Below are positions 1 through 11,060 of a stretch of 64,000 nt of DNA, in pieces. The stretch's first letter is position 1. Each line of letters starts with the position of its first letter. This DNA comes from Sisyra terminalis (taxonomy: Eukaryota; Arthropoda; Insecta; Neuroptera; Sisyridae). Below the pieces are notes generated by a model. It was not told where the DNA came from. It saw only the letters and a list, made by a program, of their open reading frames with translations, and ran no database searches. The DNA lies in contig OY292278.1 of assembly GCA_958496175.1 (NCBI GenBank), forward strand, positions 1,736,001 through 1,800,000, given 5' to 3'. The translations under genes and the position numbers were made by a program.

Positions 1-506
1 GGATATCATTGCGGTTATTTTTGCGGATATCATTGCGGTTATTTTGCGGTTATTTTTGCGGATATAATTGCGGTTATTTTGCTGTAATATTTGCGGTTAA
101 TTTTGCGGATATTATTGCGGTTATTTTTGCGGATATCATTGCGGTTATTTTTGCGGATATTATTGCGGTTATTTTTGCGGATATCATTGCGGTTATTTTG
201 CGGTGATATTTGCGGTTATTTTTGCGGATATCATTGCGGTTATTTTGCGGTAATATTTGCGGTTATATTTGCGGATATCATTGCGGTTATTTTTGCAGAT
301 ATTATTGCGGTTATTTTTGCGGATATCATTGCGGTTATTTTGCTGTAATATTTGCGGTTAATTTGGCGGATATTATTGCGGTTATTTTTGCGGATATCAT
401 TGCGGTTATTTTTGCGGATATTATTGCGGTTATTTTGCGGTGATATTTGCGGTTATTTTTGCGGATATCATTGCGGTTATTTTTGCGGATATCATTGCGG
501 TTATTT
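1..506 (+). repeat. Satellite block repeated at 5,792-6,297
   Basis: This block matches 5,792-6,297 in direct orientation at an offset of 5,791 bp, including unusual words: an 11-bp b followed directly by another b near 41, a GATATAA word near 61, and GCAGATATTATT near 296. I noticed one difference, GATATAATT near 61 against GATATAAAT near 5,852. The copies part near 507 and 6,298. The match begins at the first base of the window, so the repeat probably extends beyond it. Confidence 0.85.
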
Positions 507-1953
507 TTGCAGATATTATTGCGGTTATTTTTGCGGATATCATTGCGGTTATTTTGCGGTGATATTTGCGGTTATTTATGCGGATATCATTGCGGTTATT
601 TTGCGGTAATATTTGCGGTTATTTTTGCGGATATTATTGCGGTTATTTTGCTGTAATATTTGCGGTTAATTTTGCGGATATCATTGCGGTTATTTTAGCG
701 GATATTATTGCGGTTATTTTTGCGGATATCATTGCGGTTATTTTGCGGTAACATTTGCGGTTATTTTTGCGGATATTATTGCGGTTATTTTTGCGGATAT
801 CATTGCGGTTATTTTGCGGTAATATTTGCGGTTATTTTTGCGGATATTATTGCGGTTATTTTGCTGTAATATTTGCGGTTAATTTTGCGGATATTATTGC
901 GGTTATTTTTGCGGATATCATTGCGGATATCATTGCCGTTATTTTTGCGGATATTTTTGCGGTTATTTTTGCGGATATCATTGCGGTTATTTTGCGGTGA
1001 TATTTGCGGTTATTTTTGCGGATAGCATTGCGGTTATTTTGCGGTAATATTTGCGGTTATATTTGCGGATATCATTGCGGTTATTTTTGCAGATATTATT
1101 GCGGTTATTTTTGCGGATATCATTGCGGTTATTTTGCTGTAATATTTGCGGTTAATTTGGCGGATATTATTGCGGTTATTTTTGCGGATATCATTGCGGT
1201 TATTTTTGCGGATATTATTGCGGTTATTTTGCGGTGATATTTGCGGTTATTTTTGCGGATATCATTGCGGTTATTTTTGCGGATATCATTGCGGTTATTT
1301 TTGCAGATATTATTGCGGTTATTTTTGCGGATATCATTGCGGTTATTTTGCGGTGATATTTGCGGTTATTTATGCGGATATCATTGCGGTTATTTTGCGG
1401 TAATATTTGCGGTTATTTTTGCGGATATTATTGCGGTTATTTTGCTGTAATATTTGCGGTTAATTTTGCGGATATCATTGCGGTTATTTTAGCGGATATT
1501 ATTGCGGTTATTTTTGCGGATATCATTGCGGTTATTTTGCGGTAACATTTGCGGTTATTTTTGCGGATATTATTGCGGTTATTTTTGCGGATATCATTGC
1601 GGTTATTTTGCGGTAATATTTGCGGTTATTTTTGCGGATATTATTGCGGTTATTTTGCTGTAATATTTGCGGTTAATTTTGCGGATATTATTGCGGTTAT
1701 TTTTGCGGATATCATTGCGGATATCATTGCCGTTATTTTTGCGGATATTTTTGCGGTTATTTTTGCGGATATCATTGCGGTTATTTTGCGGTGATATTTG
1801 CGGTTATTTTTGCGGATATCATTGCGGTTATTTTGCGGTAATATTTGCGGTTATATTTGCGGATATCATTGCGGTTATTTTTGCAGATATTATTGCGGTT
1901 ATTTTTGCGGATATCATTGCGGTTATTTTGCTGTAATATTTGCGGTTAATTTT
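163..1953 (+). repeat. 794-bp higher-order repeat, two full copies plus a partial third
   Basis: Positions 163-956 and 957-1,750 are the same sequence at an offset of 794 bp, and a third copy begins at 1,751 and departs near 1,946-1,953. The only difference I saw between the first two copies is one base: GATATC near 225 became GATAGC near 1,021. Each copy contains ten c words and fits 10 x 47 + 13 x 24 + 12 bp. The odd 12 bp is an extra a word, where two GATATCATT words sit side by side near 920 and 1,714. Near identity over 794 bp indicates a recent tandem duplication, probably by unequal exchange. Confidence 0.9.
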
Positions 1954-4240
1954 GCGGATATTATTGCGGTTATTTTTGCGGATATCATTGCGGTTATTTT
2001 TGCGGATATTATTGCGGTTATTTTTGCGGATATCATTGCGGTTATTTTGCGGTGATATTTGCGGTTATTTTTGCGGATATCATTGCGGTTATTTTTGCGG
2101 ATATCATTGCGGTTATTTTGCGGTGATATTTGCGGTTATTTTTGCGGATATCATTGCGGTTATTTTTGTGGATATCATTGCGGTTATTTTGCGGTGATAT
2201 TTGCGGTTATTTTTGCGGATATCATTGCGGTTATTTTGCGGTAACATTTGCGGTTATTTTTGCGGATATTATTGCGGTTATTTTTGCGGATATCATTGCG
2301 GTTATTTTGCGGTAATATTGGCGGTTATTTTTGCGGATATCATTGCGGTTATTTTGCGGTAATATTTGCGGTTATTTTTGCGGATATTATTGCGGTTATA
2401 TTTGCGGATATCATTGCGGTTATTTTGCGGTAACATTTGCGGTTATTTTTGCGGATATTATTGCGGTTATTTTTGCGGATATCATTGCGGTTATTTTGCG
2501 GTAATATTTGCGGTTATTTTTGCGGATATTATTGCGGTTATTTTGCTGTAATATTTGCGGTTGATTTTGCGGATATCATTGCGGTTATTTTGCTGTAATA
2601 TTTGCGGTTAATTTTGCGGATATTATTGCGGTTATTTTTGCGGATATCATTGCGGTTATTTTTGCGGATATCATTGCGGTTATTTTGCGGTGATATTTGC
2701 GGTTATTTTTGCGGATATCATTGCGGTTATTTTGCGGTGATATTTGCGGTTATTTTTGCGGATATCATTGCGGTTATTTTGCTGTAATATTTGCGGTTAA
2801 TTTTGCGGATATTATTGCGGTTATTTTTGCGGATATCATTGCGGTTATTTTTGCGGATATTATTGCGGTTATTTTTGCGGATATCATTGCGGTTATTTTT
2901 GCGGATATTATTGCGGTTATTTTTGCGGATATCATTGCGGTTATTTTGCGGTGATATTTGCGGTTATTTTTGCGGATATCATTGCGGATATTTTGCGGTA
3001 ATATTTGCGGTTATATTTGCGGATATCATTGCGGTTATTTTGGCAGATATTATTGCGGTTATTTTTGCGGATATTATTGCGGTTATTTTGCTGTAATATT
3101 TGCGGTTAATTTTGCGGATATTATTGCGGTTATTTTTGCGGATATCATTGCGGTTATTTTTGCGGATATTATTGCGGTTATTTTTGCGGATATCATTGCG
3201 GTTATTTTGCGGTGATATTTGCGGTTATTTTTGCGGATATCATTGCGGTTGTTTTTGCGGATATTATTGCGGTTATTTTTGCGGATATTATTGCGGTTAT
3301 TTTTGCGGATATCATTGCGGTTATTTTGCGGTAACATTTGCGGTTATTTTTGCGGATATTATTGCGGTTATTTTTGCGGATATCATTGCGGTTATTTTGC
3401 GGTAATATATGCGGTTATTTTTGCGGATATTATTGCGGTTATTTTGCTGTAATATTTGCGGTTAATTTTGCGGATATCATTGCGGTTATTTTGCTGTAAT
3501 ATTTGCGGTTAATTTTGCGGATATTATTGCGGTTATTTTTGCGGATATCATTGCTGTTATTTTTGCGGATATCATTGCGGTTATTTTGCGGTGATATTTG
3601 CGGTTATTTTTGCGGATATTATTGCGGTTATTTTGCTGTAATATTTGCGGTTAATTTTGCGGATATCATTGCGGTTATTTTTGCGGATATTATTGCGGTT
3701 ATTTTTGCGGATATCATTGCGGTTATTTTGCGGTGATATTAGCGGTTATTTTTGCGGATATCATTGCGGTTATTTTGCGGTAACATTTGCGGTTATTTTT
3801 GCGGATATTATTGCAGTTATTTTTGCGGATATCATTGCGGTTATTTTGCGGTAATATTTGCGGTTATTTTTGCGGATATAGTTGCGGTTATTTTGCTGTA
3901 ATATTTGCGGTTAATTTTGCGGATATCATTGCGTTTATTTTGCTGTAATATTTGCGGTTAATTTTGCGGATATTATTGCGGTTATTTTTGCGGATATCAT
4001 TGCGGTTATTTTTGCGGATATTATGGCGGTTATTTTTGCGGATATTATTGCGGTTATTTTTGCGGATATCATTGCGGTTATTTTGCGGTGATATTTGCGG
4101 TTATTTTTGCGGATATCATTGCGGTTATTTTGCGGTAATATTTGCGGTTAGTTTTGCGGATATCATTGCGGTTATTTTTGCGGATATTATTGCGGTTATT
4201 TTTGCGGATATCATTGCGGTTATTTTGCGGTGATATTTGC

Positions 4241-5005
4241 GGTTATTTTTGCGGATATCATTGCGGTTATTTTGCGGTAATATTTGCGGTTATTTTTGCG
4301 GATATCATTGCGGTTATTTTTGCGGGTATCATTGCGGTTATTTTGCGGTGATATTTGCGGTTATTTTTGCGGATATCATTGCGGATATTTTGCGGTGATA
4401 TTTGCGGTTATTTTTGCGGATATCATTGCGGTTATTTTGCGGTGATATTTGCGGTTATATTTGCGGATATCATTGCGGTTATTTTTGCAGATATTATTGC
4501 GGTTATTTTTGCGGATATCATTGCGGTTATTTTGCTGTAATATTTGCGGTTAATTTTGCGGATATATTTGCGGTTATTTTTGCGGATATCATTGCGGTAA
4601 TTTTTGCGGATATTATTGCGGTTATTTTTGCGGATATCATTGCGGTTATTTTGCGGTGATATTTGCGGTTATTTTTGCGGATATCATTGCGGTTATTTTT
4701 GCGGGTATCATTGCGGTTATTTTGCGGTGATATTTGCGGTTATTTTTGCGGATATCATTGCGGATATTTTGCGGTGATATTTGCGGTTATTTTTGCGGAT
4801 ATCATTGCGGTTATTTTGCGGTGATATTTGCGGTTATATTTGCGGATATCATTGCGGTTATTTTTGCAGATATTATTGCGGTTATTTTTGCGGATATCAT
4901 TGCGGTTATTTTGCTGTAATATTTGCGGTTTATTTTGCGGATATTATTGCGGTTATTTTTGCGGATATCATTGCGGTTATTTTTGCGGATATTATTGCGG
5001 TTATT
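4241..5005 (+). repeat. 379-bp tandem duplication
   Basis: About 4,241-4,619 and 4,620-4,998 are direct copies at an offset of 379 bp, which is 5 x 47 + 6 x 24. Both carry the private words GCGGGTATCATT (4,323 and 4,702) and a b word changed to GCGGATATTTT (near 4,383 and 4,762). A few single-base differences separate them, for example TAATATTT against TGATATTT near 4,279 and 4,658, and GATATATTT against GATATTATT near 4,561 and 4,940. The outer limits are accurate to about 20 bp. Confidence 0.8.
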
Positions 5006-5290
5006 TTGGCGGATATTATAGCGGTTATTTTTGCGGATATCATTGCGGTTATTTTGCGGTAACATTTGCGGTTATTTTTGCGGATATTATTGCGGTTATT
5101 TTTGCGGATATCATTGCGGTTATTTTGCGGTGATATTTGCGGTAATTTTTGCGGATATCATTGCGGTTATTTTTGCGGATATTATTGCGGTTATTTTGCG
5201 GTGATATTTGCGGTTATTTTTGCGGATATTATTGCGGTTATTTTGCTGTAATATTTGCGGTTATTTTTGCGGATATCATTGCGGTTATTT
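4838..5290 (+). repeat. Inverted-duplicate block, left copy (partner 7,921-8,373)
   Basis: The reverse complement of this stretch is found at 7,921-8,373, with paired coordinates summing to 13,211. It is recognised by variants in the same order in both copies: GCAGATATTATT (4,865), a b word read as GCGGTTTATTTT (near 4,924), GGCGGATATTATAGCGG (near 5,008), TAACATTT (near 5,060) and GCGGTAATTTTT (near 5,143). All translated frames that I compared across it agree. It diverges at both ends into unrelated module order. Confidence 0.85.
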
Positions 5291-5791
5291 TGCGGTGATA
5301 TTTGCGGTAATTTTTGCGGATATCATTGCGGTTATTTTGCGGTGATATTTGCGGTTATTTTTGCGGATATCATTGCGGTTATTTTGCGGTAATATTTGCG
5401 GTTATATTTGCGGATATCATTGCGGTTATTTTTGCAGATATTATTGCGGTTATTTTTGCGGATATCATTGCGGTTATTTTTGCGGATATTATTGCGGTTA
5501 TTTTTGCGGATATCATTGTGGTTATTTTGCGGTGATATTTGCGGTTATTTTTGCGGATATCATTGCGGTTATTTTTGCGGATATTATTGCGGTTATTTTG
5601 CGGTGATATTTGCGGTTATTTTTGCGGATATTATTGCGGTTATTTTGCTGTAATATTTGCGGTTAATTTGGCGGATATTATTGCGGTTATTTTTGCGGAT
5701 ATCATTGCGGTTATTTTTGCGGATATTATTGCGGTTATTTTTGCGGATATCATTGTGGTTATTTTGCGGTGATATTTGCGGTTATTTTTGC

Positions 5792-6297
5792 GGATATCAT
5801 TGCGGTTATTTTTGCGGATATCATTGCGGTTATTTTGCGGTTATTTTTGCGGATATAAATGCGGTTATTTTGCTGTAATATTTGCGGTTAATTTTGCGGA
5901 TATTATTGCGGTTATTTTTGCGGATATCATTGCGGTTATTTTTGCGGATATTATTGCGGTTATTTTTGCGGATATCATTGCGGTTATTTTGCGGTGATAT
6001 TTGCGGTTATTTTTGCGGATATCATTGCGGTTATTTTGCGGTAATATTTGCGGTTATATTTGCGGATATCATTGCGGTTATTTTTGCAGATATTATTGCG
6101 GTTATTTTTGCGGATATCATTGCGGTTATTTTGCTGTAATATTTGCGGTTAATTTGGCGGATATTATTGCGGTTATTTTTGCGGATATCATTGCGGTTAT
6201 TTTTGCGGATATTATTGCGGTTATTTTGCGGTGATATTTGCGGTTATTTTTGCGGATATCATTGCGGTTATTTTTGCGGATATCATTGCGGTTATTT
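5792..6297 (+). repeat. Second copy of the window-start block
   Basis: Direct repeat of 1-506 at an offset of 5,791 bp. It shares the GGCGGATATTATT word (6,157 against 366), the GCAGATATTATT word and the order of 24- and 47-bp modules. After 6,297 it continues with a c word, where the first copy has GCAGATATTATT. Confidence 0.85.
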
Positions 6298-7230
6298 TGC
6301 GGTGATATTTGCGGTTATTTTTGCGGATATCATTGTGGTTATTTTGCGGTGATATTTGCGGTTATTTTTGCGGATATCATTGCGGTTATTTTTGCGGATA
6401 TCATTGCGGTTATTTTGCGGTGATATTTGCGGTTATTTTTGCGGATATCATTGCGGTTATTTTTGCGGATATCATTGCGGTTATTTTGCGGTGATATTTG
6501 CGGTTATTTTTGCGGATATCATTGCGGTTATTTTGCGGTAACATTTGCGGTTATTTTTGCGGATATTATTGCGGTTATTTTTGCGGATATCATTGCGGTT
6601 ATTTTGCGGTAATATTTTCGGTTATTTTTGCGGATATTATTGCGGTTATTTTGCTGTAACATTTGCGGTTATTTTTGCGGATATTATTGCGGTTATTTTT
6701 GCGGATATCATTGCGGTTATTTTGCGGTAATATTTGCGGTTATTTTTGCGGATATTATTGCGGTTATTTTGCTGTAATATTTGCGGTTAATTTTGCGGAT
6801 ATCATTGCGGTTATTTTTGCGGATATTATTGCGGTTATTTTTGCGGATATCATTGCGGTTATTTTGCGGTGACATTTGCGGTTATTTTTGCGGATATCAT
6901 TGCGGTTATTTTGCGGTAATATTTGCGGTTATTTTTGCGGTTATCATTGCGGTTATTTTGCGGTGATATTTGCGGTTATTTTTGCGGATATCATTGCGGT
7001 TATTTTGCTGTAATATTTGCGGTTAATTTTGCGGATATCATTGCGGTTATTTTTCCGGATATTATTGCGGTTATTTTTGCGGATATTATTGCGGTTATTT
7101 TTGCGGATATCATTGCGGTTATTTTGCTGTAATATTTGCGGTTAATTTTGCGGATATTATTGCGGTTATTTTTGCGGATATCATTGCGGTTATTTTTGCG
7201 GATATCATTGCGGTTATTTTGCGATGATAT

Positions 7231-7340
7231 TTGCGGTTATTTTTGCGGATATCATTGCGGTTATTTAAACGCAAAAATATATTAAATATTAAATATATCC
7301 GCAAAAATAACCGCAATGATATCCGCAAAAATAACCGCAA
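7231..7340. repeat. Perfect 36-bp inverted repeat around the orientation switch
   Basis: Positions 7,231-7,266 are exactly complementary to 7,305-7,340 (paired coordinates sum to 14,571), which leaves a 38-base loop at 7,267-7,304. The stem stops at 7,230/7,341, where a c word on the left faces an a word on the right. Beyond it the two arms have opposite orientation but different module order, so further pairing would need register shifts. The stem is simply one and a half satellite modules facing each other. Confidence 0.9.
7267..7304. other. Array orientation switch with AT-rich spacer
   Basis: The + oriented array ends in a truncated b word (GCGGTTATTT, to 7,266). The next bases, AAACGCAAAAATA, already read as a - oriented word with one C lost. 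An AT-only stretch of about 18 bp follows at 7,279-7,296, containing the 7-mer ATTAAAT twice in tandem (7,281-7,287 and 7,288-7,294). The regular - oriented array starts at ATATCCGC. This is the only sequence in the window that does not reduce to the satellite words. Base skew reverses here, from G and T excess to A and C excess. It could be a true inversion breakpoint, a fold-back duplication centre, or an assembly join in a region that is hard to assemble. Confidence 0.9.
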
Positions 7341-7920
7341 TAATATCCGCAAAAATAACCGCAATGATATCCGCAAAAATAACCGCAAATATTACCGCAA
7401 AATAACTGCAATGATATCTGCAAAAATAACCGCAAATATCACCGCAAAATAACCGCAATGATATCCGCAAAAATAACCGCAATGATATCCGCAAAAATAA
7501 CCGCAAATATCACCGCAAAATAACCGCAATGATATCCGCAAAAATAACCGCAATAATATCCGCAAAAATAACCGCAATGATATCCGCAAAAATAACCGCA
7601 AATATTACAGCAAAATAACCGCAATAATATCCGCAAAAATAACCGCAAATATCACCGCAAAATAACCGCAATAATATCCGCAAAAATAACCGCAATGATA
7701 TCCGCAAAAATAACCGCAAATATCACAGCAAAATAACCGCAATGATATCCGCAATAATAACCGCCAGAATATCCGCAAAAATAACCGCAAATGTTACCGC
7801 AAAATAACCGCAATGATATCCGCAAAAATAACCGCAATAATATCCGCAAAAATAACCGCAAATATCACCGCAAAATAACCGCAATGATATCCGCAAAAAT
7901 AACCGCAATAATATCCGCAA

Positions 7921-8373
7921 AAATAACCGCAATGATATCCGCAAAAATAACCGCAAATATTACAGCAAAATAACCGCAATAATATCCGCAAAAATAACCG
8001 CAAATATCACCGCAAAATAACCGCAATAATATCCGCAAAAATAACCGCAATGATATCCGCAAAAATTACCGCAAATATCACCGCAAAATAACCGCAATGA
8101 TATCCGCAAAAATAACCGCAATAATATCCGCAAAAATAACCGCAAATGTTACCGCAAAATAACCGCAATGATATCCGCAAAAATAACCGCTATAATATCC
8201 GCCAAAATAACCGCAATAATATCCGCAAAAATAACCGCAATGATATCCGCAAAAATAACCGCAATAATATCCGCAAAATAAACCGCAAATATTACAGCAA
8301 AATAACCGCAATGATATCCGCAAAAATAACCGCAATAATATCTGCAAAAATAACCGCAATGATATCCGCAAAA
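7921..8373 (-). repeat. Inverted-duplicate block, right copy (partner 4,838-5,290)
   Basis: Reverse complement of 4,838-5,290 with the same private words in the same order: ATCTGC at 8,341, AAAATAAACCGC near 8,275, CGCTATAATATCCGCC near 8,187, AAATGTTACC near 8,145 and AAAAATTACCGC near 8,062. Its inner edge lies about 0.6 kb from the switch, against about 2.0 kb for the left copy, so the arms are not a simple mirror image. Confidence 0.85.
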
Positions 8374-11060
8374 ATAACCGCAATAATATCCGCAAAAATA
8401 ACCGCAATGATATCCGCAAAAATAACCGCAAATATTACAGCAAAATAACCGCAATAATATCCGCAAAAATAACCGCAAATATCACCGCAAAATAACCACA
8501 ATGATATCCGCAAAAATAACCGCAATGATATCCGCAAAAATAACCGCAATAATATCCGCAAAAATAACCGCAATGATATCCGCCAAAATAACCGCAAATA
8601 TCACCGCAAAATAACCGCAATGATATCCGCAAAAATAACCGCAATAATATCCGCAAAAATAACCGCAATGATATCCGCAAAATTAACCGCAAATATTACC
8701 GCAAAATAACCGCAATGATATCCGCAAAAATAACCGCAAATATCACCGCAAAATAACCGCAATGATATCCGCAAAAATAACCGCAATGATATCCGCAAAA
8801 ATAACCGCAATAATTTCCGCAAAAATAACCGCAAATATTACCGCAAAATAACCGCAATGATATCCGCAAAAATAACCGCAAATATCACCGCAAAATAACC
8901 GCAATGATATCCGCAAAAATAACCGCAAATATCACCGCAAAATAACCGCAATGATATCCGCAAAAATAACCGCAAATATCACCGCAAAATAACCGCAATG
9001 ATATCCGCAAAAATAACCGCAAATATCACCGCAAAATAACCGCAATGATATCCGCAAAAATAACCGCTAATATCACCGCAAAATAACCGCAATAATATCC
9101 GCAAAAATAACCGCAATAATATCCGCAAAAATAACCGCAATGATATCCGCAAAAATAACCGCAAATATCACCGCAAAATAACCGCAATGATATCCGCAAA
9201 AATAACCGCAACGATATCCGCAAAAATAACCGCAAATATCACCGCAAAATAACCGCAATGATATCCGCAAAAATAACCGCAATAATATCCGCAAAAATAA
9301 CCGCAATGATATCCGCAAAAATAACCGCAATAATATCGGCATAATTAACCGCAAATATTACCGCAAAATAACCGCATTGATATCCGCAAAAAAAACCGCA
9401 AATATCACCGCAAAATAACCGCAATGATATCCGCAAAAATAACCGATATAATATCCGCAAAATAGCCGCAATGATATCCGCAAAAATAACCGCAATGATA
9501 TCCGCAAAATAACCGCAATGATCTCCGCAAAAATAACCGCAAATATCACCGCAAAATAACCGCAATGATATCCGCAAAAATAACCGCTAATATCACCGCA
9601 AAATAACCGCAATGATATCCGCAAAAATAACCGCAAATATCACCGCAAAATAACCGCAATGATATCCGCAAAAATAACCGCAAATATTACCGCAAAATAA
9701 CCGCAATGATATCCGCAAAAATAACCGCAAATATCACCGCAAAATAACCGCAATGATATCCGCAAAAATATCCGCAATGATATCCGCAAAAATAACCGCA
9801 ATAATATCCGCAAAAATAACCGCAATGATATCCGCAAAAATAACCGCAAATATCACCGCAAAATAACCGCAATAATATCCGCAAAAATAACCGCAAATGT
9901 TACCGCAAATTAACCGCAATGATATCCGCAAAAATAACCGCAATAATATCCGCAAAAATAACCGCAATAATATCCGCAAAAATAACCGCAATGATATCCG
10001 CAAAAATAACCGCAAATATTACCGCAAAATAACCGCAATGATATCCGCAAAAATAACCGCAAATATCACCGCAAAATAACCGCAATGATATCCGCAAAAA
10101 TAACCGCAATGATATCCTCAAAAATAACCGCAAATATAACCGCAAAATAACCGCAATGATATCCGCAAAAATAACCGCAAATATTACCGCAAAATAACCG
10201 CTATGATATCCGCAAAAATAACCGCAAATATCACCGCAAAATAACCGCAATGATATCCGCAAAAATAACCGCAATGATATCCGCAAAAATAACCGCAATA
10301 ATATCCGCAAAAATAACCGCAATGATATCCGCCAAAATAACCGCAAATATCACCGCAAAATAACCGCAATGATATCCGCAAAAATAACCGCAATAATATC
10401 CGCAAAAATAACCGCAATGATATCCGCAAAAATAACCGCAATAATATCCGCAAAAATAACCGCAAATATTACCGCAAAATAACCGCAATGATATCCGCAA
10501 AAATAACCGCAAATTTCACCGCAAAATAACCGCAATGATATCCGCAAAAATAACCGCAATGATATCCGCAAAAATAACCGCAATAATATCCGCAAAAATA
10601 ACCGCAAATATTACCGCAAAATAACCGCAATGATATCCGCAAAAATAACCGCAAATATCACCGCAAAATAACCGCAATGATATCCGCAAAAATAACCGCA
10701 AATATCACCGCAAAATAACCGCAATGATATCCGCAAAAATAACCGCAAATATCACCGCAAAATAACCGCAATGATATCCGCAAAAATAACCGCAAATGTC
10801 ACCGCAAAATAACCGCAATGATATCCGCAAAAATAACCGCTAATATCACCGCAAAATAACCGCAATAATATCCGCAAAAATAACCGCAATAATATCCGCA
10901 AAAATAACCGCAATGATATCCGCAAAAATAACCGCAAATATCACCGCAAAATAACCGCAATGATATCCGCAAAAATAACCGCAATAATATCCGCAAAAAT
11001 AAACGCAAATATCACCGCAAAATAACCGCAATGATATCTGCAAAAATAACCGCAAATATT
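8290..11060 (-). repeat. Diverged higher-order repeat, period about 1.75-1.77 kb
   Basis: Segments near 8,600-9,240 recur near 10,350-11,010 in the same order. The offset is 1,749 bp at the left end (a CGCCAAAATAACC word near 8,582 and 10,331) and 1,773 bp further right (AACCGCTAATATCACC near 9,062 and 10,835). The copies differ at several words and by at least one 24-bp module, so this looks older than the HORs beyond 15 kb. The part at 9,350-9,640 is unusually irregular, with ACCGCATTGATATCC, eight A in a row near 9,388, ACCGATATAATATCC near 9,442 and AAAATAGCCGC near 9,470. Confidence 0.65.

Larger units (their letters stand above)
1..7266 (+). repeat. Satellite array, left arm (GCGG words on + strand)
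   Basis: Uninterrupted tandem repeat of words that start GCGG every 11-12 bp. Word a is GCGGATATCATT or GCGGATATTATT, word b is GCGGTTATTTTT, and word c is GCGGTGATATTT, GCGGTAATATTT, GCTGTAATATTT or GCGGTAACATTT. The 24-bp module is a+b. The 47-bp module is a, an 11-bp b, c, b. After GCTGTAATATTT the next b is usually GCGGTTAATTTT. The + strand is rich in G and T: one consensus 24-mer has 11 T, 6 G, 4 A and 3 C. The stretches outside the named duplications (about 1,954-4,240, 5,291-5,791 and 6,298-7,230) are the same modules in irregular order and hold nothing else that I can see. Single-base word variants are commoner here than in the 15-44 kb part. No gene is supported. The biological role is inferred only from array size and structure. 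Confidence 0.97.

Noticed and set aside
7267..7304. Promoter or TATA box in the AT-rich spacer
   Set aside because: TATATTAAA-like text arises easily in an AT-only stretch. There is no gene on either side and no supporting element.
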